The notes under the pieces are model-generated. The model did no database searches. It had not been told where the DNA came from and worked only from the letters and a program-made list of their open reading frames with translations. Position numbers and translations under genes: made by a program. From Archilochus colubris (lineage: Eukaryota > Chordata > Aves > Apodiformes > Trochilidae): a stretch of 64,000 nt of DNA. The DNA lies in the NCBI GenBank assembly GCA_023079485.1, contig CM041083.1, forward strand, positions 175,081,480 through 175,145,479, in the 5' to 3' direction. Numbering within the stretch: the stretch's first letter is position 1; every line of letters begins with the position of its first letter. Below, in pieces: positions 1-13,104 of this stretch.

Positions 1-141
1 CAGTAATGCTACAAAAACATGTAAGTCCCAGTCAGAATCGGGCTCTCCACTGTCCTACAGAAGGATACACCTTTTGGGAGTCTTAAATTCAACCTATTTT
101 GAGGAATTAGAATAAAATACTCTGCTGTAAACAACACTTAC

Positions 142-972
142 ACAGCAGTCTGCTTAGGCTGCATCCACTGCAGATCAAAATCTGTCAGCAGTTCTGTGTA
201 ACTAACACTAAGCATGATGAAAGACACAGACACTGGAGTGGTATCAAAGGACTCAGAAAGAAATTTCTGATATGCTTTGGAAACCTTGGGGTTTTCATTG
301 TAATGTTTGTATTCACTAGCAAGAATCCAGAAATATGAACAGACACATGACCTTTCTTTGGCCATAAAGGAATTCTTAAGAGAGAGATATACAGACAGGT
401 AGATAACACTGAGCAATGCATATGTGTGCTGTAGTCCACAACTGGGTTTCAAATATAATCTGTCAGCATCCAGAACCTGTACCCTGTGAAGACATTTCTT
501 TGAGCACTTTCTAAATTCCTCCAGCCACAGTTAGATAAAAATTACAGTAAAGAAAAAATATGTTAAGACACAACAAATGTATTGCTAAACCAGTCTGTTT
601 AAATATTCTTGATAGCATTAGGAAGTAATACCTGTTATAATACAGCTGTCCACAGGTGCCAGCTTCATCACTGTCTTGTATCAGACTGTCACTTACCTGC
701 ATAGAAACCATACAGCTTCATTTGTGGAACTGGAAATAATGATCTCAGTTTGTTAGTATTTTACAGCCACTTCGAACATATATAAATGACTATTCAAGCT
801 ACAGGACAGAAGAGAAACAGGCCTAGATTCTGCTTTATAAATAAAATATCTGATGCATCAGGTTGACTTTTACATTCCTGTAACTTCACTATAGCCATGG
901 AGTTTTTTGTTACCTGTTAGAGTAGAAATTGGCTCCACATGTGTGATAGATGGTGCATCCATCAGAAAGAAT
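142..972 (-). CDS. Candidate three-exon coding segment of an unrecognised gene (partial)
   Basis: Three candidate minus-strand exons are seen: 914-972 (59 nt), 697-729 (33 nt) and 142-315 (174 nt). Each has an AG acceptor and a GT donor: TTTCTGTCAG/GTAACA, ATTTCCAG/GTAAGTG (with a TACTAAC branch-point match about 25 nt upstream) and CTTGCTAG/GTAAGTG. One frame stays open across all three with consistent phases (59 = 19 codons+2, 33 = 1+30+2, 174 = 1+171+2), giving about 88 residues. The product begins ILSDGCTIYHTCGANF, is cysteine-rich early, and later contains NENPKVSKAYQKFL. I do not recognise the family. A second frame is open through the first two exons and into the third, which weakens the case, so a spliced noncoding RNA is the main alternative. 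The 5' end would lie at higher coordinates and the 3' end beyond the left edge. Confidence 0.3.
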
Positions 973-2405
973 CTGACAGAAATAATGTATTTAGTTTTCG
1001 TATCACCGTAGCAGCTTAGAATATTATGTGTTGTGTACTTTAATAGAATAGAATATACTGAATGTATAAATACTAGATTGTATGTCATAACTTTAGCTGT
1101 TACAGATTTTCAGCATTTTGTCAGAAAAGGAGTCTAGCATGTTAAATGGTTTTATAAAGATTTAATCCATATGTGGAACTGCTATGAAATATACTCCAGT
1201 AATTTTTATATATTAGAAGTACTTTGATTTGCTTATTTAGTTATCTTTCTCTTGTCTTCCCCACACATTTCTTCTTTTTCTCATGCAGTTCCATAGTTAT
1301 AATAAAGATTAAATTTATCATTTACTTTTAAGTCAGGTTTGACCTTTTTATTCTAACATAATAAAAGAGAATTTTACAGTGCTTAAGATTTAGTAATATT
1401 GTTATACTTTGTTGGTTAATCCCCTTCCCCCAGCCTGTCACAGACATAAATAATGAAGTGTTCCCATGGTGATTTTCACTGGAATCATATCCAATGTCTA
1501 ATGTCAAGCAAAAGAGATTAAATATTTGCAAGAGAAACCGAGTGACTGATTTTCTAAATGTGTTCTGGATTGTGAAGAAAATAGAATAATTCTATCACAT
1601 TCTATTCAAGAGTATCATTTTACTGCTTTAAATTAAAGAAGGCACCATGTTATTAAAAAAAAAAAATTAAAAAATTGAGTATCTGTAGTAAGGAACAGGA
1701 TCTAGAGATCCACTGCATCAGCCACAACTTCACACGTGATAAGATCACAAGTGGTACACATTTCAAATATTTTTTATTGCAGCACTTAGAATTTCTGTAT
1801 AAGGTTTTGCTTTGAAGCATTCCTCTCCCCTAATGTAATTTTAAGTGAAATTTTTAATAGTTTTGTCCCTCGGTGAAAATTGAGGCCTTATGATTCTCTG
1901 ACATTAAAAAATCATAGTTGCCCTGAAATCAAGGTTAATTAATGTCCACTGATGGTCTGCACAGTTTTTTTCATTCTTAGCATTGACAAGGTACTGGCAT
2001 TTCAGGCAGTGAAGGGGAAAATAAAGTGTAAAGCACAGGTAGTTAGGATAAGCAGTAACTACAGGATAAATACTTGAAGTGCAGCCATGAAAAGGAGAAG
2101 AAGCATCTTCCTACACAGTGCTGCAGTCAAGAGCAAAAAGAATAATTCAGAAAATATAGTTTAAAAAACATAGGAAAAACTTGTCAGATCTTGAAGGAAA
2201 ACAGTAAATGTATTTTCACCTCATGGTTTTAAAATTAATTTTATAAATAACAATATTAGAAAGCAAATTCCTAGGAAAATATTGAGGCTATAAAGCAATT
2301 TTTTACTTAAGATTTTGTTCTTTCAGTGTCTGTGAATGATGTCGAATCTCCTTTATTGAAGTCAAGAATTCATCCTATATTCCTAGGATTTAAAACACTC
2401 ATCTT
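973..2405. other. AT-rich noncoding stretch
   Basis: No supported gene is seen. A 12-A run lies at 1655-1666. Reading frames are short and broken. Confidence 0.5.
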
Positions 2406-3085
2406 TGTCACAGGGAGAGAGAGACTTACACATTGGAAACTAAACTACACAGTTTTAATGAAACAGTAGTGATAAAAAAGAAAAAAAAATACAGAAAAAT
2501 GTTACCAGGTTCCTCCCCCGTTTCCCCCAGTAACACTCACCTCACCACCCAGGCTGCAGGGCAGCCCTGGGAAAGTCCAGGCTGGACTCCTGGAGTCGGC
2601 AGCAGTCAGGAGCTGGAGGCAGGAACACACAGATTCAGGCTGGCAGGGATCAGGACCACAGGCAGACAAAATGATGGAATCCTTCCAGGATGCTGAAGCA
2701 AACAGAAAGAGGCAAAGAAGGCCTGAAGAGGCTTTGACCCTCATGATCCCTCAAATTTATGCTGAGCATAAAGCATATGCGATGGAATATTCCATTTGGT
2801 GAATTTTGGCCACCTGTCTTGTCCACTCCTCCCTAAAGGAGGGTTGCAGGTGTGACCCTTTTACTCCTCTTTCTGGACCATAAGATGTTCCTCAGAACTG
2901 AGCAGTGGCCTTGGTTCTGCATAATATTCTTCAGCTATAACCATAAATATTGAGTGTTACCAGCCTTAGAAGCAGACACTGCCTGAGAAACTTGCTGTTG
3001 ATTTCAGCAAGTGCAGCTACTTACGAGAGACTTAGCTGGAAGGAAAATTATAGGCCAGAACATTAATCCTAGTCCAACCAGGATA
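2406..3085 (-). mobile_element. Degenerate ERVL-like LTR
   Basis: This is a diverged relative of the LTR at 7226-8023, roughly 80% identical by eye and in the same orientation. Shared blocks include the ACTAAACTACACAG segment near 2440, the GGCTGCAGGGCAGCCCTGGG segment near 2550, and GCAGACACTG near 2970. It keeps TGTCACAG at the left end but lacks about 75 bp next to it that the second copy has. On the right it ends in CCAGGATA instead of CCAGGACA. The flanking 5-mers (atctt, agctg) do not match, so no target-site duplication survives. No retroviral gene lies next to it. Confidence 0.75.
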
Positions 3086-5125
3086 AGCTGTTACAGAGAA
3101 CATATGATTCTGAAACCTGCTAATTTAACATAGAAAAATATGTAGGGTAACTAAATCCCCTCCTCTTTATTAAAACTGACTCTCCTGGTTGAAATCCTAC
3201 TGTTTTATTTTAATGCCTTTCCACACAAACCTGAACACCTTTTCTTTCAAAAGCTTCTTGAATCTGGTCCAGAAGATTGTGCATGTATTATAATGTGATT
3301 CAGCCTATATGGGCCATATGTAAGGCTTCCAGGCTTCACTGGCTTTATCAAATTTAAATAGATACATATTCCATGTAGGTTGTCACAGTTCTCCACTCAT
3401 TTGTAGAGAATGCTGCAACAAAAGCACTAAGTTTATGGGTAGCACTGGAGTAGCAACATGTGTGACAAAGTCCAGCCTGTCTCTTAGAGAATTCCAGACT
3501 ATTTTGCTTTTGTGTAAGCAGTCCTGATGTCAGGTGCCAATTGGTGAGGGGATGGTGGTTGTGTTGGGATGTCCCAGCACAGTGACAGAAAGGTAAATGT
3601 GCCATCCCCAAGGTGTAGGTGACAGAAGCTGCATAGATCTCCATCTCACACCTTTTTTTTTCTGGACTGCTAGGGTATTTTCTGAGATTGGGCAGCTTTT
3701 CCCAGTGTTATCCCAGAGTGCATCTGCTTTCGCCTTCTCCCCTAAATGTTAAAGTCTCAACTTTTGGCTTTTCTTTTCAGAGCCTCTACAGTTCAGTAAA
3801 TCTTGCTGGTTTTCCTCGGAGTACAAAAGAAATTAAGATAGTTTTATGTGCTGGTGTTCTCACACCCAAACTAAACAGAACATGTGTAAGAACAAAGCAG
3901 CAGAGAACAGACTGGAAGTTGCTTGCAGAGATCAGGGCATACACATGTATTGTTTTGCTTGATTTGTCCTGATTAAGACTGCTGGAAGGAAGAGCCAAGA
4001 TACACTTTTTTCCTATACAAGACTGAAAGACAGGGTAATACTTGTGCTTTCAAGACACAAAAGCCTCCTGCATCAGACCTGACAGCTACTGCATAACATG
4101 AGATAAGGACAGGTAAGACCTTGCCTTTCTCTAATTTAGTTGGCCTTGTCCTTTAGCTGACGAAGCACTGATCAGATCACTACCCAGCCAGCCTCCAGCC
4201 TGGCACTGGAAGAATGCAGCTGCAAAATCTGGGAAAAGCTCATTCCCAGAAAATACCACTCAGACAGGCCAAAACCGATTATGGCTAAGAGATATTAATA
4301 CACTTTAGCATGAAAGAAGTTTTATTGGTGTAAGATTATGTAATGCATAATATATACCCAAACATATGTCCAAGGATAAGTCATGACGCATTTCATCTTG
4401 GGCAAGAGGCTATTGTTGTTTGAATTAAGTAATAAAGATGTTTTTTAAACCTTTAATGGAAACCATAGGTAATGCCAAACAGATGGAAAGTTCTTTTTTC
4501 ACTGCCCATTCAGGATAAATTCTATTGATTCTGCAGAACTGACCCAATCTTTTGTTATCTGGGTTGATACAGCTGATACAACTACCTTGTGCATTTTCTG
4601 TGCTGTGGCATAAGAAATGTGCATAACATACTTTCCAAGAGCACTGGTATAATGAAGCAAATTACTTGAACATCAACACAAAGTATCAGCCTATTATTAA
4701 AAAAGCATTAGTCCTAAAATTAGCAAAAGAGGATATTAAGGCAATTTTAACCTAATACTAGAAAATTTCTCCCAGTAGGTTCTTCTGAATTTAGTAAGAG
4801 CAATTGAAAGCATCTGATTGATAGCAGTTCACCTGACCTACAGGGAAAATAAATTTGGATCTTAGATAACACAATGTAAAAAAACATATTCTACAGTTAT
4901 TCTGTTATTCTTATGAAGACCCTTTGGAGAGGGTTATTATAGTCACCAGAGATACTTTTGCATTTGAAACAACAGTGAGTGCAGTTTGGAGATTGGTTTT
5001 CCACACCAAAGATAAGTTAGGAAATGCTGGTACAGGCATTGAAACCTTGGTCTTTATTACAGGAATACTCTCAAATGTTACCCTTTCCACAAGTTTCAAA
5101 AGTACATTTCAGCTTGTAATGCAAG
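3086..5125. other. Noncoding stretch without recognised features
   Basis: Moderately AT-rich sequence with short unrelated open frames. A 96-codon minus frame at 3354-3644 and a 94-codon plus frame at 3688-3972 have no recognisable homology and no supporting splice structure. Confidence 0.45.
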
Positions 5126-5595
5126 AGAATCATAGAATGGTTTGTGTTGGAAGGGACCTCTAAAGGTCCCCTGCAGTAAGGGCACCATCATCAGGTTTCC
5201 CATAGCCTCATCAAGCCTCACCTTGAACATCTCCAGACACAGGATCCCAACTACTTCCCTGGGCAACCTGTTCTGTTGTTCTACTACCTTCATGGCAAAG
5301 AACTTTTTCCTAACATCCAATATAAATCTACTTTTCTCTGATTTAAAACCATTGCCCCTCATCCTGTCACTCCAGGCCCTTGCAAACAGTCCATCCCCCT
5401 CTTTCCTGTAGGTGCCCTTCAGGTACTGGAAGGTTACTGATTAACCTCCCCAGAGCCTTCTTGTCTCCAGGCAGAACAACCCCAGCTCTCTCAGACTGTC
5501 TTCATAGCAGAGGTGTTCCAGCCCCCTGATTATTTTTATGGCCCTCCTCTGGACCCACTCCATCAGGAGCTCCCTTGTCCCTGAGGACCCTTTCC
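5126..5595 (-). mobile_element. CR1 LINE 3' fragment
   Basis: The plus strand reads as the reverse complement of a CR1 3' end: GAATCATAGAATGG, then GTTGGAAGGGACC, then blocks typical of CR1 such as CTTCCCTGGGCAACCTG and GGCCCTCCTCTGGACCC. It is 5'-truncated, as most CR1 copies are, and carries no intact frame. About 470 bp is recognisable; the right boundary is approximate. Confidence 0.93.
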
Positions 5596-7220
5596 CGTGA
5601 GTCCTGTTGCCTAACTCCTCCAGAGGGATTGCACTGGAAAAAAGGGAAAAATGATGAAAGCAAGAGAGAGGAAGAAGAATATTGCAGTCAGTCAGAAGCT
5701 GCAGAGAAAAGATGGTAAAGGCAGCAAAACATCACTTTGGGCTGAAGCTTGCTGGACAATTCAGCAAGAACATAACTTGTTTAAAATGGAGGGGGAAATA
5801 GTGAAAATAAACTCTGTAATGGAACCTGTTGTATGAGGCTCTAGATACCTTATGTGCAATTTTGAGACCTGCTTTCTAATCAGGCAAAGTTGCTTTGAGC
5901 AGCTCCTGTCAAGGCCAATTTTGCTGAAGTTGATTGACATCTGTAGTCAGCCAGAAATACTGCACGTGATAAGGATGATTTCCGACAGCAACAATTTTTT
6001 CTTCCTTTTGTAATGTTCTACTACTGTGGAGTTTTTAATTTTAAATACATTGAAAAAATACTCTATGGAATTTAGTAGTTTTCTGGCTTTAATCCCAGTG
6101 AGAACTCTGAAGCTTTTTACATTTCATACCTAATCTTATAGGTAGTATACCCATAAAATCCAGGGGAAGACAGAAAGAAAATGAGTTTTTAAATTACCCA
6201 AGAAATGAAAAAAGGAAACTTTTTTTTTCCAGAATCAGCCCTTGACATGAAGTACAGAGCTCGAAACCAGGAGATTTTAGTACCATTTTGTGTATTGTAG
6301 AACTTATTCTCATTACCTACTAGTTTTGCTTAAATCACTAGCAATGATCATATTGGCAGAAACAGTGAGTTACTCAGACAAGCCCCCAGCCTGATCTGTG
6401 GGTAAACATCAGATATAGGACTGGACCTATCAGATATAGGACTACCTACTACTACATCAGATATAGGACTACCTATGCCTCAGCATAAATAAAATACATG
6501 TCACTACAGAACCCTTGAGCCAAAGTGACATCATTATTCTCAGTTTTGAAGAAAGAGCCAGTAAACTTTTGGGGAAGCCAGCTTTGCAAACCATGGAAAA
6601 AGATATCTGTTTACAGGACTAAAACTGCTGATTTTCATATTGTTTTAAGCCCTTAGAATATTGTTTGAAATATAATTTTTTTAAATTCATTCTTTTTATT
6701 TTATATAGCTCCACTGAACCAGTAATATAACATGATCATCAAACTCAAACACAGGAATAGAGAAAAAGTCTTGCAAAATCTGTATTTGGAACAGGCTAGT
6801 CAAACAGGCTTTTAAAATTTCATTTTTTCATTTCCCAAGCTGTGACCAGCTCTGGGAAAACCTGGGCAGATGGTACTTATTTCCTGAAACTAGCTCTGCA
6901 ATCATGTACTGGAGCTGTCTGGGAAACCTGAAGTGGAAAGAAGTTAAAAATAAAATTATTCCCAGGGATGTATCCACCACAGCGAAAGATACTGATTCTG
7001 CACTAGATTAGTCAAGTGGGACACTCTGATGAGAACTTAGAGACTCTGGGCAAAATCTCCCTGCCTGAATTTGGAGCATTTTTCACTTCTATATTCCACA
7101 AGAATAACTACCATGTATATAGAATAACTGATTTTAGTGGCTGACAGCTACAGTTAGGGAGGTGTCAGTGCTTCTGTCTCCTCCTCCTTTCCTTTACCCA
7201 CTGCCAAAGTCTCCTCCTTT
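5596..7220. other. Noncoding stretch
   Basis: AT-rich sequence with no supported gene. It contains a small interrupted repeat at 6408-6470, listed separately. Confidence 0.45.
6408..6470. repeat. Three copies of a 15-mer
   Basis: ATCAGATATAGGACT occurs at 6408, 6429 and 6456. The spacing is uneven (21 and 27 nt), with ACCTA-type spacers between copies. This is a short local duplication of unknown significance. Confidence 0.85.
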
Positions 7221-7225
7221 GTCCC

Positions 7226-8023
7226 TGTCACAGTTTAACACTGGCCCGGCAATTAAACCAGATAACAGATGATCCCTATTAACCTCTCTCCTCCTTGATA
7301 AAGAAAGGAGAGAGAATAAGGGAGAGAGACTTATGGGTTGGAAACTAAACTACACAGCTTTAATGAAACAGTAATGATAAATAAGAAAAATTACTAAATA
7401 TATACAAATATACAGGAAAATTGATACCACGTTCATCCTCCCTTTTCCCCCAGTAATTCTCACATCACCACCGAGGCTGCAGGGCAGCCCTGGGAAAGTC
7501 CAGGCTGGACTCTTGGAGTCAGCAGCAGTCGGGAGCTGGAGTCAGGAACACACAACAGACTCAGGCTGGCAGGGATCAGGAGCACAGGCAGAGGAATGGA
7601 TGGAATCCTCTCAGGATGCTGAAGCAAACAGGGAACGGTTGAAGAAGGGGAAGCAGGAAGGTGTATGACCCTCGTGATCCCTCAAATTTATACTATGACG
7701 TGTATGGGATGGAATACACTATTTGGTCAATTTTGGCCATCTGTCTTGTCTGTTCCTCCCCAAAGGAGGGTTTCATGTGTGACCTCTTCACTCCTTCTCT
7801 GCTTCCAGAGGGCAATATATTCATCAGAGCTGAGCAGTGTCCCTGGCTCTGCACACCAGTCCCTGGCTGTAACTATAAATATCGAGCGTTATCAGTCCCA
7901 GAAGCAGACACTGTCTGAGAAACTTACTGCTAATGTCAGCAAGTGCAGCTACTTACAAGAGATTTAGCTGAAAGCAAAAGTAGGAGACAGAAAACTACCT
8001 TTATCCTGGCCCAAACCAGGACA
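7226..8023 (-). mobile_element. Solo ERVL-like LTR with 5-bp target-site duplication
   Basis: A 798-bp LTR on the minus strand, starting TGTCCTGGTTTGGGCC and ending TTAAACTGTGACA. It is flanked by perfect GTCCC direct repeats at 7221-7225 and 8024-8028. In minus orientation it has a TATA-like GTATAAAT near 7686-7693 and an ATTAAA poly(A)-type signal near 7357. The order of U3, R and U5 landmarks is that of avian ERVL-class LTRs, and a 5-bp duplication fits that class. The matching duplication at both ends of a single LTR shows that it is a solo LTR left by recombination. No gag or pol frame adjoins it. Confidence 0.9.
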
Positions 8024-8028
8024 GTCCC

Positions 8029-11000
8029 ATACAGAGGTCCCTGTATGCCAGGGTGACCCTGCTGCCATGCCACATCTTCCTCAGGCCATGCCACCACCTT
8101 CTTGTGCTGCTGTTCTCACATCTCAAGAGCTGCCTCCTCTCAGTGCTGCCTCCTCACTTTCCTCTGACCACTGCCAAAACTGGACCTCTCTGGGCTATGT
8201 CATGGGCCACCAGTGCTGCCTTCTCTAAGGAACCCTGGGTTTGGTTGGGGGTTGAACTACAGAGCCTGGGACAGCTGGGTAAGTTGAGTCTTGGTCCTTG
8301 AGTCCCCTTCATCACTGCTGTGACTCCTACTGCAGTGTCACCCACAGATGGACAAACAGTACTCCCTCCAGTCAGCAGCACACCAAAAAAATCTTTCTGA
8401 AGCAAAAACAAATGCCAAAGCTTGTTTGAGATGATGTCAGGAGGAAGATAAGAAGAATGAGTTCCACTCAATTTTTGGGTTTGTTTCAGCTGACAGTGAA
8501 ATGCAGAAATGGCACATTCTGCATTCAGAAATGACATTCTGCAGTCAGTGGCATCAGTATCTGCAGAACCAAAGTCTCCATAGCTTTTCTGCTGTGTAAC
8601 CTTTAAAAGGGTGTCTGAACAGATTTTTACTTTTGCTAAACCAAAGCACAGTGCTGCTATTATCAGTACAAACACAGAGAAAGGCAAAAAAAAGAAATTA
8701 TTCTGAGTTTGGAAGCTAATAATATTAAGGATTTTTTCATGCGTCCAATGAGTGGATGAATCCTGGTCCTGATTCATCTATTCAGACAAAGACCAGTGAA
8801 ATTAATGAAGTGAAGATTTAATATGAAAAAAAAATCTTACATTGTGTAAATGGCCATGTTCTAGTAATGCCCAGAATGTTACAACAGTTTACATCTAATC
8901 TAGGTATATTGCTCCCCAGAATAAGAACATTTACATCTAATCTAGGTATATTGCTCCCCAGAATAAGAACAATTAAATGGTATGTTGGTATCCCTCAAGG
9001 AGGGAAGGTGAAACAATATGGGAATCACATGTTTGTATCTCTGCTAACTTTAATTATATGAACTAAAAGTTCTTTTATACACTTGCTAAAGGAAAAGCTA
9101 CAAAAATATACCAAAGCACCAGGAAATCATTCCAAGGTAAAAATACCTCTTGCTCTGTAATTTTGAAGATTTTGATAATGTCAGAACTGTTCCATCAGTA
9201 TAAGAAAAATACAGAATAGTATTTACAAGTATCTACTGTTAATGGATAAGTCTATGAGACCTTCCCAAGTTCTCATTTGCTCAGTATTTAATAGTATCTC
9301 ATTCATCAGAAATGTATCCTGCTGATCCATGAGTCACACACAGAAAAAATCTGTATTATAAAAACATCTGTATTTTTAAATACTGCATGCAAAGAGAAAG
9401 GAAACAGTTACATTGCATTTGGCAGTAGTAGTTACTTTTTTTTTTCTATACAAAATTCACATTTAGCAGTAAAGAAATAGCACTTCATAAATAAAGAATA
9501 CTATACTTAAAAAAGTAACACTGATATTATGGGAAGGATGTGATTTTTTAGAGTCTTTTAGGATTCCTTTCTATTATTCCTTATAGGCTGTACTGTAGAA
9601 AAATTCCTGCACAGCATAATTATAGATATGATGCAATTCCTGCAGGGGAAGCATCTGAAAGTGTTACAGAACATCCATTTAGTCCAGCTAGGGAGCTGGC
9701 TGATCACTCTTCCTGTGTAATTCTCTACTAGTCTTAGAAAGATATAAAATGCTGCTGGCATAGTGAAGATTTATAAGAAAATACAGTAATCACTGTGGAT
9801 AATTCCACTGTTCATGCAGCCTTGAGGATCTGAAGTCTGTTGGTCACCAATGTTTAACTTTCTCATTCAGTATTATACATCATTATTTTCTGCCCTTTGA
9901 CTTTTTGTTACTCTCTAACAGAGCATATTACTTGCTGTGGATTTTATGTTTTTGTCCCACTATCACCACACCATTTTCTTATTGAATGTAACTCTTCCAT
10001 TATCATGTTTATAAATCAACTTGGGCAACTATGGCTATTTTTGTGTGTTTGTTATTTTCCATCTCATGCGTGTTTAATTGTGGAAACAGCAAGGGTATAT
10101 TTGAAATATTTTTAGCAGACACATAGCACACTTGGCTTAAACTGGACAGTTGTTTATAAATCATTATAGGAACGGCGCCTTGAGAAGCATTCTCCTCATA
10201 GCCCATTTATTTGTTTATGTTTTTGGTTGAGAGTAAAAGGATATTTTTTTAAACTGAGCTTTGTTTGCCCTTCTTTGCACAGAAGTGAGTTTCACTGAAG
10301 TAGAGGAAAACCAGTGGCAGGTCTGAGCTCCACTTGTGCTTTTGAAAGAGGTCTGAAGTATAACATGGATGGTATATGGTAGTACTATACATGAAATAGT
10401 ATTATTTTATTTTTTTCTGCTCTGAAAAACAGTTGCTCAGATCTAAATTAATGTTGCAGCCCTCTATCAGTAGATCTGGACAGGTCCTCATAGTCTTTTC
10501 CAGCATGTGAGTGCCCCTTGTTAGAATTGCCCATGCCCATGTGAAATGGCAATAGCCTCTCAGTTTTTCTGCTCTTCACCTTATTTTCCTCCATTACCCA
10601 TTAAGAGCTGCAATGTGAAGCTAATATTCATATCAAGGAACACTTTTTTTTTTTCCCAAGAGGGATATTCAGCTGTCCTCAGTGACCTGAAACACGGGCC
10701 ACAGGGAAGATGAAGCTCTGCACATTTAGACTGTGAGCAGTCTGAACTTATTGCAAGACTAAATCCCATTTGCTCCTGCAGCTGCTAACATTGAATAGCT
10801 GCTAAGCAGCACCCTGCCCCCAGAATCATGGATGCTAGAAGTCCAGAATATTTTGTTAGCCTTGGGGGGCTAGGTGGAAGCTCCTTGTCCAGCAGCAGGA
10901 TGATACTGCAGCAAAAGCACCATTGGAGGTTTCCTCCCAGTGTTTCCCCTGAGCCAGCCCTGAGGATGCTGCTACAGCCAGAGATAAAACACAAAATTAA

Positions 11001-13104
11001 TCTCTTCTCCATGGTCAGGGCTAGTCCAGAACACCAGTGTAGGTACAAGCAGTCAATCTAGTTTCGCTGCCTGAAAATGCTCTGAAATGAGCATTTCATA
11101 GTCTGTCTCTCTCATACTGGTCACTCACTGGCTGCTTGCAATAAGATGCTATTACTTTCATTACAATTCCATGCTACCTTTCAGTTTGCTTTCTGAAAAA
11201 CAGACCAACAATTTTAATTCAAACCCCACTCTAACCATGGTGACTCCAAACGAAATCCTGGTTAAAAGAACAGTGGTTGAGCTGTAAACACAGATCACCA
11301 GTTGCACCTTTTTAAAAATTCAGAGAAAAAGCTTAAAAAATTCAACCTCCAATTGAGTTGTTAATCATGAATACAGGAGCTTGTCTTAAAAAGAAGAGAC
11401 TTGCTAATGCAAACAGCATGAAAGACCAGCATGAATGCCATGTGAACAGAAGCAAACTCAGAGTAATTGAATGCAACATTCAGGGCTGGTGAGGTTATTT
11501 ATAGATTTGAGATCATTTAAATTCAATGAGAAATGCAGATTTAATGGCAGAGAATTCCAAAGTTGTCATTTACGACAGAGATTAAATGCTGAAGAAATTG
11601 TATGTGCATGATAATGCTACATGTGGGCCTAATTTGTGTCAATATGGATGCACATCAATAACTGGTTGCATGCAGAAAGGAGAGTTTAAGCTTTTATGGC
11701 AGTGCTAAATATTGCTTTTATGAAAGTGCGTGAGAAGATGGGACACAGAGATAGAATTCCAAAAAACAAAGTCTAAAATTCACCATTTCAAGAGCTTTAA
11801 AAATTTTTTCCTGTTACTTTCATTAATTTAGATGCTTGGCAACAAGCTGCTAAAGCTTGCTATGTAGACCCATCGTTCCAGTTCAACTTCATGGGCTTGT
11901 AATGACCAGATCCTATCTTTTCCATTCTGTTCTGCACCTATGGCACCACAACTATTCCTCCCTCCTCCCCAAGTCCCCTTCCTTTTATACTGCTAGAACT
12001 GAATATCCAAATCGAGTTTACATATCCTATAATTTAGTAATTTGTTTTAGTCATCATTAAATGAAGATCCTGCAACTAAAGCTGAGGTCTTGCTTCTGCA
12101 GAATATTTAAGTAACTGGTTAGCAGTGAAATGCCATTAAATTGCACTGAAACCAGTACAAGAGGATTTAGGACAAACCTGTAAATGAGGCTGAATATTTA
12201 CTAGTGTGCCTTTTAATTTGTTTCTAATTAAGTCTCTGATGATATAGAGAAGTAGCATTTCCTTCAGTGCATTAGCAGAGAGAACAGTTTTAAGGCTGAG
12301 TGCTAATTTTAAAAAATAAATTCTACATGGTCTCTTGGTTAAATTCTACTCTTTTTGCACTGGAGCAGGGAGCAGTACTTTATTTAAGCATGCTGTAGCT
12401 GTGGGTTGTAAAGATAAATGAAGATGACTGGGAAGAAATACAGTCTGAGACTGTGACCTTAGGACATCATGTGGGAGGACGCAGCAGGCTGGCTGCTGAT
12501 GGGAAGGCTGAAGTCCCCTGGCTCTTCTGGGAAATCTTAGCCAAAGTTATTGTGTTATTTAATAATAAAAATTGAAGGTTTAGGTTTATAAAACCCCACA
12601 GACTTCAAGTAAAAGACGCAGCCACAGACCTAGTGCTCCTCTTAGCCTTTCCAAACCTTTGTCCTTAGCATATTCACACTTATTCTATGTGATAAGGAGC
12701 CATGGACCAAAGCCCAGCCAATAATACCCCCAAGGACACTGCCAGAGTGAAGGCTGACACCCACAGATTAGAACTTCAGTAAAATCAGGATTGTAGTAAA
12801 AATGATCTTTAGTAACAACAAAGATGTAAATTAGCCCCAAAACATGTGAAAATCTCCATTTTAGCTGCTTCTGCCAATGATCCAAATCTTTTCCCTATAA
12901 AACTGGAGAAACATATATTAAAAAAAAACAACCTCCAGTTAGCAGGAATACACAGACTTTTGGGTTTACAGTCAAGGGTCTGCATACCTAAGACATTATC
13001 TTTTTTTCCTAATAAGTTAAGTTTTTAAAAAGATACTGCAGCTCCTGCTAAACCTTGCCTTAGGCAAATATCAGTAAAGCCTCTCTGGAAAGACAGGTAG
13101 GAGC
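8029..13104. other. Noncoding stretch
   Basis: No gene is supported. It holds the 42-bp tandem duplication at 8888-8971 and a 207-codon minus-strand open frame at 8154-8777 that has no recognisable domain and is treated as chance. The remainder is AT-rich with short frames. Confidence 0.45.
8888..8971. repeat. Perfect 2 x 42-bp tandem duplication
   Basis: The 42-bp unit beginning TTTACATCTAATCTAGG and ending AATAAGAACA occurs twice back to back (8888-8929 and 8930-8971) without a mismatch. Perfect identity suggests a recent event or an assembly artefact. Confidence 0.95.

Noticed and set aside
1328..1531. A further exon upstream of the left-edge gene (frame with DIGYDSSENHHGN)
   Set aside because: A possible acceptor is present but no GT donor lies at a usable position at its end.
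2406..8023. A single provirus bounded by the two similar minus-strand LTRs
   Set aside because: The LTR at 7226-8023 has its own matching GTCCC on both sides. The outer flanks of the pair (atctt and gtccc) do not match, and the 4.1 kb between them has no gag/pol-like frame. They are independent insertions.
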